DNA from: Alcanivoracaceae bacterium
GTDB lineage: Bacteria; Pseudomonadota; Gammaproteobacteria; Xanthomonadales; Marinicellaceae
Length of the DNA: 64,000 bases
Direction of reading: 5' to 3'
Assembly (NCBI GenBank): GCA_016744455.1
Contig: JADGEI010000004.1
Location: 62,001-126,000 of the forward strand
A program made the translations under genes and the position numbers. The notes beneath the pieces were generated by a model, which saw only the letters and a program-made list of their open reading frames with translations, did not search any database and was not told the DNA's origin. Below are positions 29,462 to 42,937 of the stretch, piece after piece (the first letter of the stretch is position 1; every line of letters starts with the position of its first letter).

Positions 29462-30916
29462 TTACAAGGTTTCTATCGCCTTAATGCAATAACTTAAGAT
29501 AGAAGGTATGAACAACAATAAACCTAACTGCAATAATGCATTAAAACTTAAAATGGATTTAACATCAAATCCAGCGGTAATTTCTTGATCGCTTTCAGAT
29601 TCATCAAAATACATTACTTTTATGATCTTCAAGTAATAGAATGATCCAATAACAGCAAACACCACAGCAATACCTGCCATAACATAGTAGCCTTGATCAA
29701 CTATGGCCTTAAGCACAACTAACTTAGAGAAAAACCCAATTAATGGCGGAAAACCAGCCATTGAAGCAACAATTAATAACATCATAAAAGCAAACCAAGC
29801 ATTACGTTGATTAAGTCCTTTGAAATCAGATATTTTTTCTGCTTCAAAACCTTTACAAGATAAAATGATAATCATACCAAAACCAGCTACACTCATTAAG
29901 GCATAAGTAATAATATAAAACATTGAAGCAGCATATCCATCGATTCCACCCACAAAACCTAACAACATAAAACCGATATGAGATATAGTTGAGTAAGCAA
30001 ACAGGCGTTTAATATTGTCTTGTTGTAATGCAAATAAATTACCAATAATAATTGAAAGCATCGCAATCACAGAAATAATGTGCTGCCAGTTATCGAATAA
30101 ACCTTCTAACGATTGTGCCAGTAGACGAATAGCGAAGGCAAATGCAGCTATTTTGGGAGCAGATGATATAAATAAGGTTGTTGCAGTAGGTGCTCCTTGA
30201 TAAACATCAGGAACCCACATATGAAATGGTGCAGCTCCTAATTTAAATGCAACACCTACCATAATAAAGACTAATCCAAAACTAAGTAGCATGGTATTGT
30301 TTGTATTAGACACTTGCAAGGCAACATGATCTATTTGTAATGTCCCCACTGCTCCATATATCATCGACATACCGTATAACAACATACCAGAAGCGATGGC
30401 ACCTAAGATAAAGTATTTCATCGCTGATTCATTGGATTGCATATTATCTCGATCGTAAGCAACTAAGGCATACGAACTCAGTGCAAGCAATTCTAGACCT
30501 AAGTATAAGGTAATGTAGTTATAACCAGATATCATAATCATGATACCTAACATTCCAAAAAGCATTAAGGCAAAAAATTCACCTTTGAATATATTTTTGT
30601 CACGTAAGTATTGTTTTGAATAAATGAATACGAACAACATAACAGCATATACTGCTATTTTAAGAATATCACCCATGTAATCCCTAACAAAGTTACCATT
30701 AAATAACACTTGACGTGTTAATTCATGATCGCCCATGTGAAATTTTGCCGTTGTTATTGCCGCAAATACTACGCCAACAATAGAGGTTAGTACAAGCAAT
30801 CCACCCTTCTCAGAGCTAGTAAAAAGGCCTAATACCAATACGATACAGGCTGTTGCCAAAATAATTAATTCTGGTAAAATTGGAGTTAATTCAGACCACC
30901 CTAATATAGAATTCAT
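29462..30916 (-). CDS. nuoN: NADH-quinone oxidoreductase subunit N
   Basis: LGLELLALSSYALVAYDRDN, proton-antiporter family motifs, operon position. Confidence 0.95.
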   Translation of the reverse strand: MNSILGWSELTPILPELIILATACIVLVLGLFTSSEKGGLLVLTSIVGVVFAAITTAKFHMGDHELTRQVLFNGNFVRDYMGDILKIAVYAVMLFVFIYSKQYLRDKNIFKGEFFALMLFGMLGIMIMISGYNYITLYLGLELLALSSYALVAYDRDNMQSNESAMKYFILGAIASGMLLYGMSMIYGAVGTLQIDHVALQVSNTNNTMLLSFGLVFIMVGVAFKLGAAPFHMWVPDVYQGAPTATTLFISSAPKIAAFAFAIRLLAQSLEGLFDNWQHIISVIAMLSIIIGNLFALQQDNIKRLFAYSTISHIGFMLLGFVGGIDGYAASMFYIITYALMSVAGFGMIIILSCKGFEAEKISDFKGLNQRNAWFAFMMLLIVASMAGFPPLIGFFSKLVVLKAIVDQGYYVMAGIAVVFAVIGSFYYLKIIKVMYFDESESDQEITAGFDVKSILSFNALLQLGLLLFIPSILSYCIKAIETL

Positions 30917-30919
30917 AAC

Positions 30920-32422
30920 TTATACCTTCGACACTGAGATTTGTTCAATAAGATGTTCAACCGAAACACGCATAACATCGATTAATGGTTCAGGATAAAT
31001 TCCTAAAAATAATACAGCAATGGCTAATACTGCTAGCACAAATGATTCACGTTTACTTATATCTGTCAATTGAGAAACAGCTTCACTTTTAACTTCTCCA
31101 AAAACTACTCGCTTAACCATCCATAGTGAGTAAGCTGCGCCAAATATTAAAGTCAAAGCAGCTAAAAATGCAAACCAAAAATTAGCTTGAAAACTCGATA
31201 AGATTACCATAAATTCACCTACAAACCCTGAAGTACCAGGAAGACCCGCATTACTCATGGCAAAGAAAACGAAGAAAGCAGCAAACAATGGCATAGTATT
31301 TACAACACCGCCATAATCTCTAATCAAACGCGTATGCATACGATCATACAAAACACCTACACATAAAAACAAAGCTGCTGATATAAAACCATGAGAAACC
31401 ATTTGCACCATAGCACCTTCTAATGCCATGCTGGTATCGCCACCTTTTAGTATCAAAGCGAATGCAATAAAAATGCCTAAGGTTACAAAGCCCATATGTG
31501 AAATTGATGAATAAGCGATTAGCTTTTTCATGTCTTTTTGTACCATCGCAATTAAGCCAATGTATACCACGGCAATTAATGATAACGCAATAACAAAACC
31601 AGCCAACTCACTTGAGGCATCAGGAGTAATGGGTAAAGAAAATCTTAAGAAACCATAGCCACCAATTTTCAACATTATTGCTGCTAATACTACTGAACCA
31701 GCAGTAGGAGCCTCAACGTGTGCATCAGGTAACCATGTGTGTACTGGAAACATAGGTATCTTCACTGCAAAAGCTAAGAAGAATGCAAAAAATATCCAAG
31801 TTTGTTCTTTTAATGTTAATGGAATTTCAGCTATTTCAGCAATATTAAATGTACCACCCTGCATATAGAGATAGATTAAGGCTATCAACATAAATACAGA
31901 CCCAAAAAAAGTATAAATAAAGAACTTAATTGTAGCGTAGACCCTATTAGGCCCACCCCATATACCAATAATCAAAAACATTGGGATCAACATTGCTTCG
32001 AAGAAAACATAAAATAACATCGCATCTTGAGCACAAAATACACCAATCATCATCGACTCTAACATTAAAAAAGCCGCCATAAATTGATGCACATTTTTCT
32101 TAATCACTTTCCAAGCGGATAATACCGTCAAAACTGAAATAAAGGTAGTCAATACAACTAATGGCATAGCAATTCCATCAATACCTAGATGATAATTAAT
32201 ATTTAACGCCGATATCCAACTCACTTTCTCTTCAAATTGCATTGCTGCAGTTGATGCATCAAAATGCATCCATAAAGGGACACTAATAATCAACGTAATT
32301 ACAGAAGCCAGCATTGCAAACAATCTTGCTAACCCTTCACGCTGAGGGCCCAGTGCTAAGATACCGAAAGCAGCTATTACTGGCAGCCAAATTAAAAGAC
32401 TTAAATAATTCATATCGCTCAT
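30920..32422 (-). CDS. nuoM: NADH-quinone oxidoreductase subunit M
   Basis: YHLGIDGIAMPLVVLTTFI, VKIPMFPVHTWLPDAHVEAPTAGSVVLAAIMLKIGGYG. Confidence 0.96.
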   Translation of the reverse strand: MSDMNYLSLLIWLPVIAAFGILALGPQREGLARLFAMLASVITLIISVPLWMHFDASTAAMQFEEKVSWISALNINYHLGIDGIAMPLVVLTTFISVLTVLSAWKVIKKNVHQFMAAFLMLESMMIGVFCAQDAMLFYVFFEAMLIPMFLIIGIWGGPNRVYATIKFFIYTFFGSVFMLIALIYLYMQGGTFNIAEIAEIPLTLKEQTWIFFAFFLAFAVKIPMFPVHTWLPDAHVEAPTAGSVVLAAIMLKIGGYGFLRFSLPITPDASSELAGFVIALSLIAVVYIGLIAMVQKDMKKLIAYSSISHMGFVTLGIFIAFALILKGGDTSMALEGAMVQMVSHGFISAALFLCVGVLYDRMHTRLIRDYGGVVNTMPLFAAFFVFFAMSNAGLPGTSGFVGEFMVILSSFQANFWFAFLAALTLIFGAAYSLWMVKRVVFGEVKSEAVSQLTDISKRESFVLAVLAIAVLFLGIYPEPLIDVMRVSVEHLIEQISVSKV

Positions 32423-34374
32423 ATGACATGCACTCCTATAAACAATATTACCGCAACAGCCATAACTAGTGCGTAATGATAAATATAACCGGATTGAAAT
32501 CCTCTGAACACTTTAGATATTTTATTAACAAGTTTTGCAGAACCATTAACAATTAAACCATCAATTAACTTACTATCTGACCATTTCCATAACAGATTAC
32601 CGAGTGAAACTAAACCACCAGCAATGTATTTTTGATTAAAATCATCAAAGCCATATTTGTTTTGTAATAAGTCATAAATTGGTCTAAAAGTTTTCTTGGC
32701 ATTGTCTGCTATTGAAATTTTCTTCAAATAAATATAACTCGCCAATGCAAAACCTGCGAGTGCTAAGAAAAATGGAAGTTGTGTCAATCCATGTAGTACA
32801 AAACTACCCGCCCCATGAAAATGCTCTTGTCCAATTTCTTTAACCACATCGTTTTGTGGTAATACATGTATTGCATCACTAAGAAAACCACCAAATAATA
32901 TCGGTTCAATTGTCATCCAACCAATTGCTATAGATGGAATAGCTAACAATACCAATGGTAAAGTCACCACCCATGGCGATTCTTTTAAATGTTCTTTTGT
33001 GTGATTATCCATTTTTTCTTTACCATGGAATGTCAAATACAGTAACCTGAAACTATACAAAGCGGTAATAAAAACTCCAAACAATACTGCTATGTATGCA
33101 ACAGAAGAACCCCATCGATCAGATAAATGTGTTGCTTCAATAATGATATCTTTTGAGAAAAACCCAGAGAAACCTGGGAAACCAGTTAAAGCAAGAGTGC
33201 CTATCCACATGGTAATAAAAGTGATAAACATGTATTTCTTTAAGCCACCCATTTCAGACATGTCTTGCTTATGATGCATAGCAATAATTACAGAACCAGC
33301 GCCCAAGAATAATAAAGCTTTAAAGAATGCATGTGTCATTAAGTGAAAAATTGCAGCTGAATAAGCTGAAACACCCAATGCAACAGTCATATAGCCGAGT
33401 TGAGATAATGTTGAATAAGCAACAACTCGTTTAATGTCATTTTGAACAATACCTATTAGCCCCATAAAAAATGCAGTAAAAGCACCTATCAGCATGACAA
33501 AACTTAATGCAGTATCAGACATTTCAAATATTGGTGACATTCTTGATACCATAAAGATACCAGCGGTAACCATAGTCGCCGCATGAATTAAAGCAGAAAT
33601 AGGTGTTGGCCCTTCCATTGAATCAGGTAACCACACATGCAAAGGTGCTTGTGCTGATTTACCCATGGCGCCAATAAATAAAGCAATGGCTATAAATGTC
33701 ATCAACGACCATTCTACACCTGGAAAAATAGAAATTGTTTTATCAGCGAATTGAGGTAACTGAGCAAACACTTCAGAATAATCTAACGTACCAAATGCCA
33801 TCATGACAGCTGCAATTCCTATTAAGAAACCAAAATCTCCGACTCTATTTACCAAAAATGCTTTCATATTGGCAAATATTGCCGTTTCCTTCTTGAACCA
33901 GAAACCAATTAATAGGTATGAAACCAAACCAACAGCTTCCCAACCAAAAAATAGCTGTAAGAAATTATTAGACATAACTAACATTAACATAGCAAAAGTA
34001 AATAAACTGATGTAAGAGAAGAAACGCTGATAGCCCGGATCATCATGCATATAACCTATGGTATAGATATGCACCATTAAAGACACAAATGTCACCACAG
34101 ACATCATTAAGGCTGTCAATGAATCAACCAAAAATCCAACATTCAAACTAACATCGCCAGTAACCATCCAACTATAGACGTTTTGATTAAAGACAGTAAA
34201 TTCGCCGTTAACTAAACCCATCAACACTTGAATTGAAAGGATACAAGAAACGGCAACAGAAGCAATAGTTACAAGATGTGAACCTATCTTGCCAATTTTA
34301 CGTCCAAAAAATCCTGCAATAATGGCTCCAACTAGCGGAGATAATGCAATGATTAATAAAATATTCATACTCAT
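32419..34374 (-). CDS. nuoL: NADH-quinone oxidoreductase subunit L
   Basis: LFFGWEAVGLVSYLLIGFW, SAQAPLHVWLPDSMEGPTPISALIHAATMVTAGIFM. Confidence 0.96.
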   Translation of the reverse strand: MSMNILLIIALSPLVGAIIAGFFGRKIGKIGSHLVTIASVAVSCILSIQVLMGLVNGEFTVFNQNVYSWMVTGDVSLNVGFLVDSLTALMMSVVTFVSLMVHIYTIGYMHDDPGYQRFFSYISLFTFAMLMLVMSNNFLQLFFGWEAVGLVSYLLIGFWFKKETAIFANMKAFLVNRVGDFGFLIGIAAVMMAFGTLDYSEVFAQLPQFADKTISIFPGVEWSLMTFIAIALFIGAMGKSAQAPLHVWLPDSMEGPTPISALIHAATMVTAGIFMVSRMSPIFEMSDTALSFVMLIGAFTAFFMGLIGIVQNDIKRVVAYSTLSQLGYMTVALGVSAYSAAIFHLMTHAFFKALLFLGAGSVIIAMHHKQDMSEMGGLKKYMFITFITMWIGTLALTGFPGFSGFFSKDIIIEATHLSDRWGSSVAYIAVLFGVFITALYSFRLLYLTFHGKEKMDNHTKEHLKESPWVVTLPLVLLAIPSIAIGWMTIEPILFGGFLSDAIHVLPQNDVVKEIGQEHFHGAGSFVLHGLTQLPFFLALAGFALASYIYLKKISIADNAKKTFRPIYDLLQNKYGFDDFNQKYIAGGLVSLGNLLWKWSDSKLIDGLIVNGSAKLVNKISKVFRGFQSGYIYHYALVMAVAVILFIGVHVI

Positions 34375-34379
34375 GCTAT

Positions 34380-34682
34380 CTACCCCTTTAACTCACTTAA
34401 TTTATCAATTTCAAGCGATTTACGCTTACGGAAAATAACCACTAGTATTGCTAACCCAATTGCGGCTTCAGCAGCAGCAACAGTAAGAATAAAAAACACA
34501 AAAACCTGCCCTTGTACATCATTTAGATAACTAGAAAAAGCAATAAAATTAATATTTACGGCTAATAACATCAACTCAATTGACATCAATAAAATTAAAA
34601 CATTTCTGCGGTTGATGAAAATACCCGCAATTGAAATAACAAATAAAATACCTGCTAAAATAAGGTAATGAACTAAACTCAT
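34380..34682 (-). CDS. nuoK: NADH-quinone oxidoreductase subunit K
   Basis: [37 protein letters not shown]. Confidence 0.95.
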   Translation of the reverse strand: MSLVHYLILAGILFVISIAGIFINRRNVLILLMSIELMLLAVNINFIAFSSYLNDVQGQVFVFFILTVAAAEAAIGLAILVVIFRKRKSLEIDKLSELKG

Positions 34683-35326
34683 GAGTCACCCCCAATATCG
34701 TTGCCTTTCTCGGCTTCCATTTTAACTACCCTCATTCTGTTGTTAGTTGCTTTGACATGAACCTGAGATTCTGGTTTTACATGGTTGTAATCTTTACGTT
34801 TCCTTAGCGTAAGTAGTATTGCTGCAACAATTGCTACCAATAATATTACTGAAGCAAGTTCAAATGGTAATACATATTGAGTGTAAAGGCTTTCGGCAAC
34901 TTCTTTAACATTACTATGCCCTTTTATATGTTTAACCAAATCATCTTGTGGCAAAGCAGGTATAAGTTTTTTACCGAGTAACATCATCATTTCAACTAAC
35001 ATTAATAGGGCAACAAATAGACCTACTTTTGTATAAGAACTCATCCCTTTATTGGGTTTAACTTTTATATCTAACATCATGATAACAAACAAGAAAAGAA
35101 CCATAACAGCTCCGACATATACCAGTACTAACGTTAAAGCCAAAAATTCAGCTTCCAATAACAACCATAAAGCGGCAGCACTAAAAAAAGAAAGGATGAG
35201 AAACAATGCTGAGTAAATAGAATTTCGCATTGTCACAACTGCCATAGCAGCACCTAACAATATAAATGAATACACGTAAAACAACATAATCTGATAAAAC
35301 TCGGCTGATACTAAATATTCTAACAT
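34679..35326 (-). CDS. nuoJ: NADH-quinone oxidoreductase subunit J
   Basis: [24 protein letters not shown]; operon position. Confidence 0.93.
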   Translation of the reverse strand: MLEYLVSAEFYQIMLFYVYSFILLGAAMAVVTMRNSIYSALFLILSFFSAAALWLLLEAEFLALTLVLVYVGAVMVLFLFVIMMLDIKVKPNKGMSSYTKVGLFVALLMLVEMMMLLGKKLIPALPQDDLVKHIKGHSNVKEVAESLYTQYVLPFELASVILLVAIVAAILLTLRKRKDYNHVKPESQVHVKATNNRMRVVKMEAEKGNDIGGDS

Positions 35327-35832
35327 TATCTATACTCCGAATCATTTTGACGGCATTCGGCAACTTCTTTTTCTCGCAAATCACCAATAGCCAATAACTG
35401 TTGTTTATCCAAAACATTTCTTCCTTCTGTTTCGAAATGAAATTCATGTATGTCAGTTAATACAATCGAATCTACTGGACAAGATTCTTCACAAAAACCA
35501 CAATAAATACATTTGAATAAGTCAATTTCGTATTTTGTTGTACGTCTAGTTCCATCTTCACGTTGTTCTGAGTCAATACTGATTGCTAATGCTGGGCAAA
35601 CTGCTTCACATAATTTACAAGCAATACATCGTTCTTCACCATTTTCATACCGACGTAACGCATGCAAGCCTCTGAAACGATCAGACTTTGGTGTTTTTTC
35701 TTCTGGGTAACGAATAGTAAATTTTCGTTTGAAAAAATACTTCCCTGTTACTGTCATGCCCTTGAGTAATTCTTTTAAGGTTAAACTTTTTAAATATTTA
35801 AACATTTTCATATTAATTATCCACCTATCCAT
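35326..35832 (-). CDS. nuoI: NADH-quinone oxidoreductase subunit I
   Basis: Two 4Fe-4S motifs [12 protein letters not shown] and [12 protein letters not shown]. Confidence 0.95.
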   Translation of the reverse strand: MDRWIINMKMFKYLKSLTLKELLKGMTVTGKYFFKRKFTIRYPEEKTPKSDRFRGLHALRRYENGEERCIACKLCEAVCPALAISIDSEQREDGTRRTTKYEIDLFKCIYCGFCEESCPVDSIVLTDIHEFHFETEGRNVLDKQQLLAIGDLREKEVAECRQNDSEYR

Positions 35833-36845
35833 TCAGGCTTATAAACTTTTATTACTGCAACTACCATTATCCAAACAATTGTAATTGGAATAAATATTTT
35901 CCAACCTAATCGCATAATTTGATCGTATCGATAACGTGGAAATGTAGCTCTAAACCACAAATAAAGTAGTAGGAAGAAACCTGTTTTCATAAAAAACCAT
36001 AAGATACTTGGCTGAGCAATTAATGAATCTCCTGTAAATGGTGATAGCCATCCTCCCATGAACATGATAGCGGTTAACGCTGATATCATTATCATGTTGG
36101 CATATTCACCTAAGAAAAATAAGGCAAAAGCAGCGCCAGAATATTCAACATGGAAACCAGCAACAATCTCAGATTCGCCCTCTGCCACATCAAATGGTGC
36201 TCGATTAGTTTCAGCAACACCTGATATAAAATAGATTATAAACAAAGGGAACAAAGGAATAAAAAACCAACTACCTATACCACCTGATTGAGAATTGACA
36301 ATTTCAGATAAATTTAATGAACCTGATGCAATCAAAACACCTACCAAAGCAAATCCCATAGCTATTTCATAAGACACAATTTGAGCTGCACTTCGTAAAG
36401 CCCCCAACAATGCATATTTCGAATTTGATGCCCAACCAGCAATAATTACCCCATAAACACCAAGTGATGTCATTGCCAATATATAAACTAAACCTGCGTT
36501 AATGTCAGCTAAGACCAAGCCATCACTAAAAGGAACGACAGCCCAAGCTGCAAAGGCTGTTGCCAATGTAATTACTGGAGCCATTAAAAATAAAAACTTA
36601 TTCGCATTAGCTGGAAAGATAATCTCTTTAAGTAATAATTTAACGGTATCCGCAAATGGCTGTGCCAGACCCCATAGTTTAAAACCAAATAACCCTACAC
36701 GATTTGGCCCCATACGGCCTTGCATAAATCCAATTACTCGCCGTTCTGCATAAGTTAAATAAGCTACAACTATGATAAGAGGCAATACAATTGCAACTAT
36801 TTTTATTAAAGTCCAAAATAATAACCAAACTTGATCACCTATCAT
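35817..36845 (-). CDS. nuoH: NADH-quinone oxidoreductase subunit H
   Basis: [49 protein letters not shown]. Confidence 0.96.
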   Translation of the reverse strand: MIGDQVWLLFWTLIKIVAIVLPLIIVVAYLTYAERRVIGFMQGRMGPNRVGLFGFKLWGLAQPFADTVKLLLKEIIFPANANKFLFLMAPVITLATAFAAWAVVPFSDGLVLADINAGLVYILAMTSLGVYGVIIAGWASNSKYALLGALRSAAQIVSYEIAMGFALVGVLIASGSLNLSEIVNSQSGGIGSWFFIPLFPLFIIYFISGVAETNRAPFDVAEGESEIVAGFHVEYSGAAFALFFLGEYANMIMISALTAIMFMGGWLSPFTGDSLIAQPSILWFFMKTGFFLLLYLWFRATFPRYRYDQIMRLGWKIFIPITIVWIMVVAVIKVYKPEWIGG

Positions 36846-39169
36846 GAGCTTTCTCCTCTAACTTCTACTTCTAGCACATCAGACCTTAATCCAACACATT
36901 TATTAGCGAATACTGAACCTGTAGGAATACTTTCATCAATATTGATAAATAATTCTACACTGTAATCTCCTTGTATCAAAGTTACTGGCATTGCATTTTC
37001 AAGTTTTAACTTTTCCGCTTCTGATGAATTTAGTGATAAGCAATCATTACTTGCATGTATTGTTTCTTGTAATGCGTTTGAACGTCTGCTTAGCATATCA
37101 ACATCATATATAGCCGTTTCTGTATGAAGTACTAAACCATCTACATTTAAATGAGTGACCTCTATAGGTTGAAATGATGCCTTTCTTTTTGTACTCAAAG
37201 CATCAACTTCTGCCATTACTTCACTGATATCATCGTAATCAAAACCATCAACATTAAGCATATTGCCTAATACCCGTAAGACACGCCAACCAGGCTTTGC
37301 TTCTTTCGGTAAATTTGCAGCTGGTTTGAATTTTTGGTTTTCTAAAAAATTATTAAAAAATGAACCCGCAACTTCGCTGGCTAAACCAATCGGTAGAATA
37401 ACATCAGCAACCTCTTTCATGTTTTTATCAGCAAAACTTGAAAAAACGACAACCGAATCAGCTTTATCAAATGTTTCATGTGCTAATTGCATTCTATTAA
37501 AATCATCATTTTCTGCTTGGTAAATTACAAAAGACTTTGATTTTGAATTTATCAAATCTGCCGCATTAGTATTGCTAGTAACACCACATATTTCTGCACC
37601 TACTGAATTTGCACCACATGCCATTTCATAAACTTTGCCATCTGTATTATCAGCCAGCCATTCTACAATTGCTTTAATTAAACCAGCCTGAGGGTGATTG
37701 TTGGCGACTTGCCCTATAACAAACAATGCGTTGTTGTCTTTATTTATCAATTGCTTAGCTAAATGATTAAGGTTTTCATCTGTAGCTTGATTATCTATCC
37801 ACTCGCCTACTTCACCTGTCAACTTTACTTTGGTTAAATCAGCCACACAATGTGCTAATGAGCCAAGGCCCTTAACCCATTCAATTTGATTGGCTATGTA
37901 GTTATGGAAAATATTAAAACGAAAGCCATAATCCTTGGCATTAAAAACAGATACTTGCGCATCATTCTTCAACCAAGCTTGTCTAATTCGGTGAGCTAAA
38001 ATTGGTTGCTCATGATTAACATTGGAACCTATAATCACAATTTGTTGATTATCCTTAACACCATTCAAATCCAGATCAACTCGAGGAATATTATGTGGTT
38101 GGGAAAAATCAGATTGATTTAATCGGTAATCTAAATTATCACAGTTCATGGCCTTAAATAGCTTTGAGAGTAAAAAATATTCCTCATTAGTAGATTGTGA
38201 ACCTGTTAATACAGTCGTATCTTTACCACTTGTCGACTGTAATTTTTTCACTGCAAAGTCCATTGCTTTTGGCCAATCAACTTCTGACCAAACACCTGCT
38301 TGTTTGATCATCGGTTTTAAAATACGATCATCTCCATTTTGGCCTAATACACCAAATCTATCTCTGTCCGATATCCATGCTTCATTAAGTGACTCATTGT
38401 CTCTAGGGACCGTTCTTAAAATTTCACCTTTACGTGTGTGATAAAATAAATTTGAACCTATGGCATCGTGCATTGATATCCCATTCGCCGACATCATTTC
38501 CCAAGAACGCGCTTTAAACCTAAACGGTTTGTTAGTTAGAGCACCTACTGGGCATAAATCAATGACATTACCTGACATTACTGAATCTACAGAACGACCT
38601 ACCATGGTACCGATTTGAGTACGGTCTCCACGCCCAATCCCACCAAGTTCATCCGTTCCAGAAATTTCTTCCAAGAATCTAACGCAACGAGTACAGGTAA
38701 TGCAACGTGTCATTTCTGTTGAAATCAAAGAACCTATATCTTCGTCAATTGCTACACGTTTTTCATCTTGATAGCGTGAAACTCCTCTTCCATAACCCAT
38801 TGAAATATCTTGTAATTCACATTCTCCACCTTGATCACAAACTGGGCAATCAAGCGGGTGATTAATCAATAAGAATTCCATGACATTGCGTTGTGCATCA
38901 ATGGCTCTTTTTGATTTGGTATAAACCTTCATATCAGGCATTACTGGTGTTGCACATGCTGGCAGAGGTTTTGGAACTTTTTCTACATCAACCATACACA
39001 TACGGCAATTAGCAGCAATTGATAATTTCTTGTGATAGCAAAAACGAGGAATGCTTATACCATTGTTATCAGCAGCTTCAATAACCATCGAGCCTCTTGG
39101 TACAATCATCTCTTTATCATCTATTTCGATACGAACCATGTTATCTGGTATTGTTTTTTGTTCGCTCAT
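36842..39169 (-). CDS. nuoG: NADH-quinone oxidoreductase subunit G
   Basis: [39 protein letters not shown]. Confidence 0.95.
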   Translation of the reverse strand: MSEQKTIPDNMVRIEIDDKEMIVPRGSMVIEAADNNGISIPRFCYHKKLSIAANCRMCMVDVEKVPKPLPACATPVMPDMKVYTKSKRAIDAQRNVMEFLLINHPLDCPVCDQGGECELQDISMGYGRGVSRYQDEKRVAIDEDIGSLISTEMTRCITCTRCVRFLEEISGTDELGGIGRGDRTQIGTMVGRSVDSVMSGNVIDLCPVGALTNKPFRFKARSWEMMSANGISMHDAIGSNLFYHTRKGEILRTVPRDNESLNEAWISDRDRFGVLGQNGDDRILKPMIKQAGVWSEVDWPKAMDFAVKKLQSTSGKDTTVLTGSQSTNEEYFLLSKLFKAMNCDNLDYRLNQSDFSQPHNIPRVDLDLNGVKDNQQIVIIGSNVNHEQPILAHRIRQAWLKNDAQVSVFNAKDYGFRFNIFHNYIANQIEWVKGLGSLAHCVADLTKVKLTGEVGEWIDNQATDENLNHLAKQLINKDNNALFVIGQVANNHPQAGLIKAIVEWLADNTDGKVYEMACGANSVGAEICGVTSNTNAADLINSKSKSFVIYQAENDDFNRMQLAHETFDKADSVVVFSSFADKNMKEVADVILPIGLASEVAGSFFNNFLENQKFKPAANLPKEAKPGWRVLRVLGNMLNVDGFDYDDISEVMAEVDALSTKRKASFQPIEVTHLNVDGLVLHTETAIYDVDMLSRRSNALQETIHASNDCLSLNSSEAEKLKLENAMPVTLIQGDYSVELFINIDESIPTGSVFANKCVGLRSDVLEVEVRGESS

Positions 39170-40440
39170 TATGAGTTTACCTCCACCATAGATTTGCCAT
39201 GTTCAACATAATATTCAAACTCATCCCAAAATTTATCTAATAAACCTTGTACAGGCCAAGCAGCTGCTTCACCAAAGGCACAAATTGTATGTCCTTCAAT
39301 TTGCCCTGCTGCTGTTTTTAACATTTCTACATCTTTAATCGTCGCATTACCATCTAAAATACGAGTCAATACACGATACATCCAACCCGTGCCTTCACGG
39401 CAAGGAGTACATTGTCCACAAGATTCCATGTAGTAAAATCGTGATAATCGTTGGCAAACCTTAACCATACAGGTTGTATCATCCATAACAATCACAGCAC
39501 CTGAACCCAATCCTGACCCGGCTTGACCAATGGCATCATAGTCCATCGTTAATCCCATCATTGTGTCAGCTGGCAATACTTTCATTGATGAACCACCTGG
39601 GATTACTGCTTTAAGTGTACGTCCTGGCTTCATACCACCTGCCATTTTCAGTAAATCTTTAAAAGGAGTTCCTAGTGGAATTTCGAAATTACCTGGTTTG
39701 GCTACATGACCTGAAACTGAAAAACACTTCACTCCGCCATTATTTGGTTTACCTAATTCCAAAAACCAATCAGCACCTTTTGTCATAATTGAAGGGACTG
39801 AAGCAAATGATTCCGTATTATTTATGGTAGTTGGTTTCCCATAAATACCAAAATTTGCAGGAAAAGGTGGTTTATAACGGGGTTGCCCTTTTTTACCTTC
39901 TAAAGATTCCATTAAGGCCGTTTCTTCACCACAAATATAAGCACCAGCTCCTATAACGGCGTAGCAATCAAAATCTACACCCGTATCATTAATGTTTTTT
40001 CCTAAAAGACCTGCTTCATAAGCATCTTTTAACGCTTGTTCGAAGGCTTCAAATGGTTCATGGTGAAACTCGCCACGCAAATAATTATATCCTACTGTTG
40101 CTCCCATGGCATAAGCGCCAATAGCCATACCTTCAACCACTGCATGTGGGTTGTGGCGTAAAATATCCCTATCATGGCAAGTGCCAGGTTCTGATTCATC
40201 AGAGTTACACAAAACATATTTTTGCCCTGGAGCATTTTTAGGCATAAAAGACCATTTTAAACCTGTTGGAAAACCAGCTCCACCACGCCCACGTAATACG
40301 GATGCTTTAACAATATTAATTATTTCATCTTGATCTGTTTTTTCGGCGAGAATTTTTTTCCAGGCTTGATAACCACCGCGTTCAATATAGTTTTTTAAAC
40401 TGGGGTCTTTACTAGGATTTAAGCTAACATTCACTGACAT
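39169..40440 (-). CDS. nuoF: NADH-quinone oxidoreductase subunit F
   Basis: [60 protein letters not shown]. Confidence 0.96.
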   Translation of the reverse strand: MSVNVSLNPSKDPSLKNYIERGGYQAWKKILAEKTDQDEIINIVKASVLRGRGGAGFPTGLKWSFMPKNAPGQKYVLCNSDESEPGTCHDRDILRHNPHAVVEGMAIGAYAMGATVGYNYLRGEFHHEPFEAFEQALKDAYEAGLLGKNINDTGVDFDCYAVIGAGAYICGEETALMESLEGKKGQPRYKPPFPANFGIYGKPTTINNTESFASVPSIMTKGADWFLELGKPNNGGVKCFSVSGHVAKPGNFEIPLGTPFKDLLKMAGGMKPGRTLKAVIPGGSSMKVLPADTMMGLTMDYDAIGQAGSGLGSGAVIVMDDTTCMVKVCQRLSRFYYMESCGQCTPCREGTGWMYRVLTRILDGNATIKDVEMLKTAAGQIEGHTICAFGEAAAWPVQGLLDKFWDEFEYYVEHGKSMVEVNS

Positions 40441-40973
40441 TATTTTTCGCCTCCTAGTTTTTTGAAAATCTTATCTAGTTCTTCAGGTGTAACGTTTTCA
40501 TGGTAATGTTCATCCACCAAAATTGCTGGAGCACCAACACAAGCTGCTATACATTCTTCTTCTTTGACTAGCGTAATTTGACCATCTTCTGTTGTTTCAC
40601 CTAGCTTAATACCTAGAGATTTTTCTGCATGATCAACAATTTTCTCAGCCCCGTTCAACATACAGGATATGTTCGTACAAATTGATACTTTGTGCTTACC
40701 ACACGCTTTGGTGAAAAACATACTGTAAAATGAAGCTGCTTCATATACCCAAATAGCAGGAATTTCTAGGTATTGTGCGACAGCTTGCATAATTTCTTTA
40801 CTTAACCAACCGCCATTTTGCTCTTGTGCGGCATGAAGTGAACCAATAACTGCGGAACGTCTTTGATCGCTAGGATATTTTGCCAACCATGACTCAATTG
40901 TTTCTTTTGTTTCTTGAGTTAACAGTTCATTTGCTAAAGTTTTATCATTGTTTTGTGGATTTACTTGATACAT
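40440..40973 (-). CDS. nuoE: NADH-quinone oxidoreductase subunit E
   Basis: Thioredoxin-like 2Fe-2S protein: [43 protein letters not shown]. Confidence 0.95.
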   Translation of the reverse strand: MYQVNPQNNDKTLANELLTQETKETIESWLAKYPSDQRRSAVIGSLHAAQEQNGGWLSKEIMQAVAQYLEIPAIWVYEAASFYSMFFTKACGKHKVSICTNISCMLNGAEKIVDHAEKSLGIKLGETTEDGQITLVKEEECIAACVGAPAILVDEHYHENVTPEELDKIFKKLGGEK

Positions 40974-42226
40974 TATCTATCAATCTCCCCGAATACTATG
41001 TCCATTGTACCAATAACTGATACAACATCTGCCAACATCGAACCTTTGACCATTTCATTCATTGCTGAAATATGGGCAAAACCCGGTGCTCTAATTTTCA
41101 TTCTAAATGGTTTATTTGAATCATCAGCTACTAAATACACACCAAACTCTCCTTTTGGAGCCTCAACAGCTGCATAGGCTTCACCTTTTGGAACGGTATA
41201 TCCTTCGGTAAATAGCTTGAAGTGATGAATCATTGATTCCATATCATTTTTCATGGCTTCACGATTAGGCGGAGCCACTTTATAATCATCTAACATGACT
41301 GGTCCAGGGTTATCTTTAAGCCATTTAACACATTGTTTAATAATTTTATTAGATTGAACCATTTCTTCCATACGGACTAAATAACGATCATAACTATCGC
41401 CATTAACTCCGACTGGAATATCAAAATCTAATTTATCATAAGCGGCATAAGTTTGTTTTTTTCGTAAATCCCATTCGATACCAGAACCACGTAACATTGG
41501 ACCAGTAAAACCAAGCTGTAGTGCTCGTTCTGGGCTAACTATACCAATATTCACAGTACGTTGTTTCCAGATACGATTATCGGTTAATAAGGTGTTATAT
41601 TCAGCTATTTTTTCTGGGAAATAATCAGTAAAATGTTCAAGAAAATCCAATAAAGATCCTTCTCTCCAAGAATTAACTTGCTTCAAAGCTTTACCTTTAG
41701 TCCATTTTGATTCTGCATGTTTCGGCATATAGTCAGGAAGATCTCTATAGACACCACCTGGGCGGTAGTAGGCTGCGTGCATACGTGCCCCAGATACCGC
41801 TTCATAACAATCCATTAAATATTCTCGTTCACGAAAGGCATATAAAAATAAGGTCATTGCACCTAAATCTAATCCATGAGTACCAATCCACATCAAATGA
41901 TTGAGAATACGAGTAACTTCATCAAACATGGTACGTATGTATTGAGCCCTTATAGGAGCCTCAATATTAAGAAGTTTTTCTATAGATTTAACGTAGCCAT
42001 GTTCATTACACATCATTGATACATAATCTAATCTATCCATATAACCAATACTATGATTAAAAGGTTTTGATTCAGCTAATTTCTCAGTACCACGATGTAA
42101 CAATCCAACGTGCGGATCAGCATGAACAATAACTTCTCCATCCATTTCTAGTATTAATCTGAGTACACCATGGGCGGCAGGATGTTGAGGACCGAAGTTA
42201 ATCGTATAGTTTTTAATATCTGACAT
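40973..42226 (-). CDS. nuoD: NADH-quinone oxidoreductase subunit D
   Basis: [53 protein letters not shown]. Confidence 0.96.
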   Translation of the reverse strand: MSDIKNYTINFGPQHPAAHGVLRLILEMDGEVIVHADPHVGLLHRGTEKLAESKPFNHSIGYMDRLDYVSMMCNEHGYVKSIEKLLNIEAPIRAQYIRTMFDEVTRILNHLMWIGTHGLDLGAMTLFLYAFREREYLMDCYEAVSGARMHAAYYRPGGVYRDLPDYMPKHAESKWTKGKALKQVNSWREGSLLDFLEHFTDYFPEKIAEYNTLLTDNRIWKQRTVNIGIVSPERALQLGFTGPMLRGSGIEWDLRKKQTYAAYDKLDFDIPVGVNGDSYDRYLVRMEEMVQSNKIIKQCVKWLKDNPGPVMLDDYKVAPPNREAMKNDMESMIHHFKLFTEGYTVPKGEAYAAVEAPKGEFGVYLVADDSNKPFRMKIRAPGFAHISAMNEMVKGSMLADVVSVIGTMDIVFGEIDR

Positions 42227-42933
42227 TAACTATCCTCCTCTAGTTGTTCTTGATTTTCTGCATAACGTGCATCTTTTCTGACAGTTTTTGGGATAGTAAC
42301 ACGAGGTTCAATGCTAACAGGCTCATAGACCACTCGCCCTTTTTCTTCATCATAACGAACTTCGACATTACCTATAAGTGGAAAATCTTTTCTAAATGGG
42401 TGGCCTACAAAGCCATAATCGGTAAGAATTCTACGTAAATCTGGATGACCAACAAAAATTATCCCGAACAAATCAAAAGCTTCACGTTCAAACCAGTCTG
42501 CAACTGACCACACATCGATTAACGATGGAACTGCCAAAACACCTGTATCTGGAGTAAAGCATTTTAAACGAAGGCGCATATTGTGCTTTATTGAAAGTAA
42601 ATGAACAACAACAGCAAAACGTTTATCCATTAACTCTGTTTCACGATCTTCCCAAGAAAAACGACCGGGGCCATTTTTATTAATTGCTCTAGAAAACCCT
42701 GTGCTTGTTGACCCTTCAGTTTGCCACTCTGATTCACCAAATGTTAAGTAATCAATTCCACAAAGGTCAATTAATTGTTCAAATGAGAATTGTGCATCAT
42801 CACGTAATGTTTGGCATACTTGTTGCCAATTTTCAGGAGCTACTTCACAAGTTAGTTCCCCATGCTGAGTCACAAATGATGTTATCAAATCACCAAAATG
42901 TGATTTTAATTTTTTTTCTAAACTATCATTCAT
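42226..42933 (-). CDS. nuoC: NADH-quinone oxidoreductase subunit C
   Basis: [42 protein letters not shown]. Confidence 0.95.
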   Translation of the reverse strand: MNDSLEKKLKSHFGDLITSFVTQHGELTCEVAPENWQQVCQTLRDDAQFSFEQLIDLCGIDYLTFGESEWQTEGSTSTGFSRAINKNGPGRFSWEDRETELMDKRFAVVVHLLSIKHNMRLRLKCFTPDTGVLAVPSLIDVWSVADWFEREAFDLFGIIFVGHPDLRRILTDYGFVGHPFRKDFPLIGNVEVRYDEEKGRVVYEPVSIEPRVTIPKTVRKDARYAENQEQLEEDS

Positions 42934-42937
42934 ATTT

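Noticed and set aside
35181-35447. 88-aa minus-strand ORF spanning the nuoI/nuoJ junction
   Set aside because: Out-of-frame overlap of two certain nuo genes.
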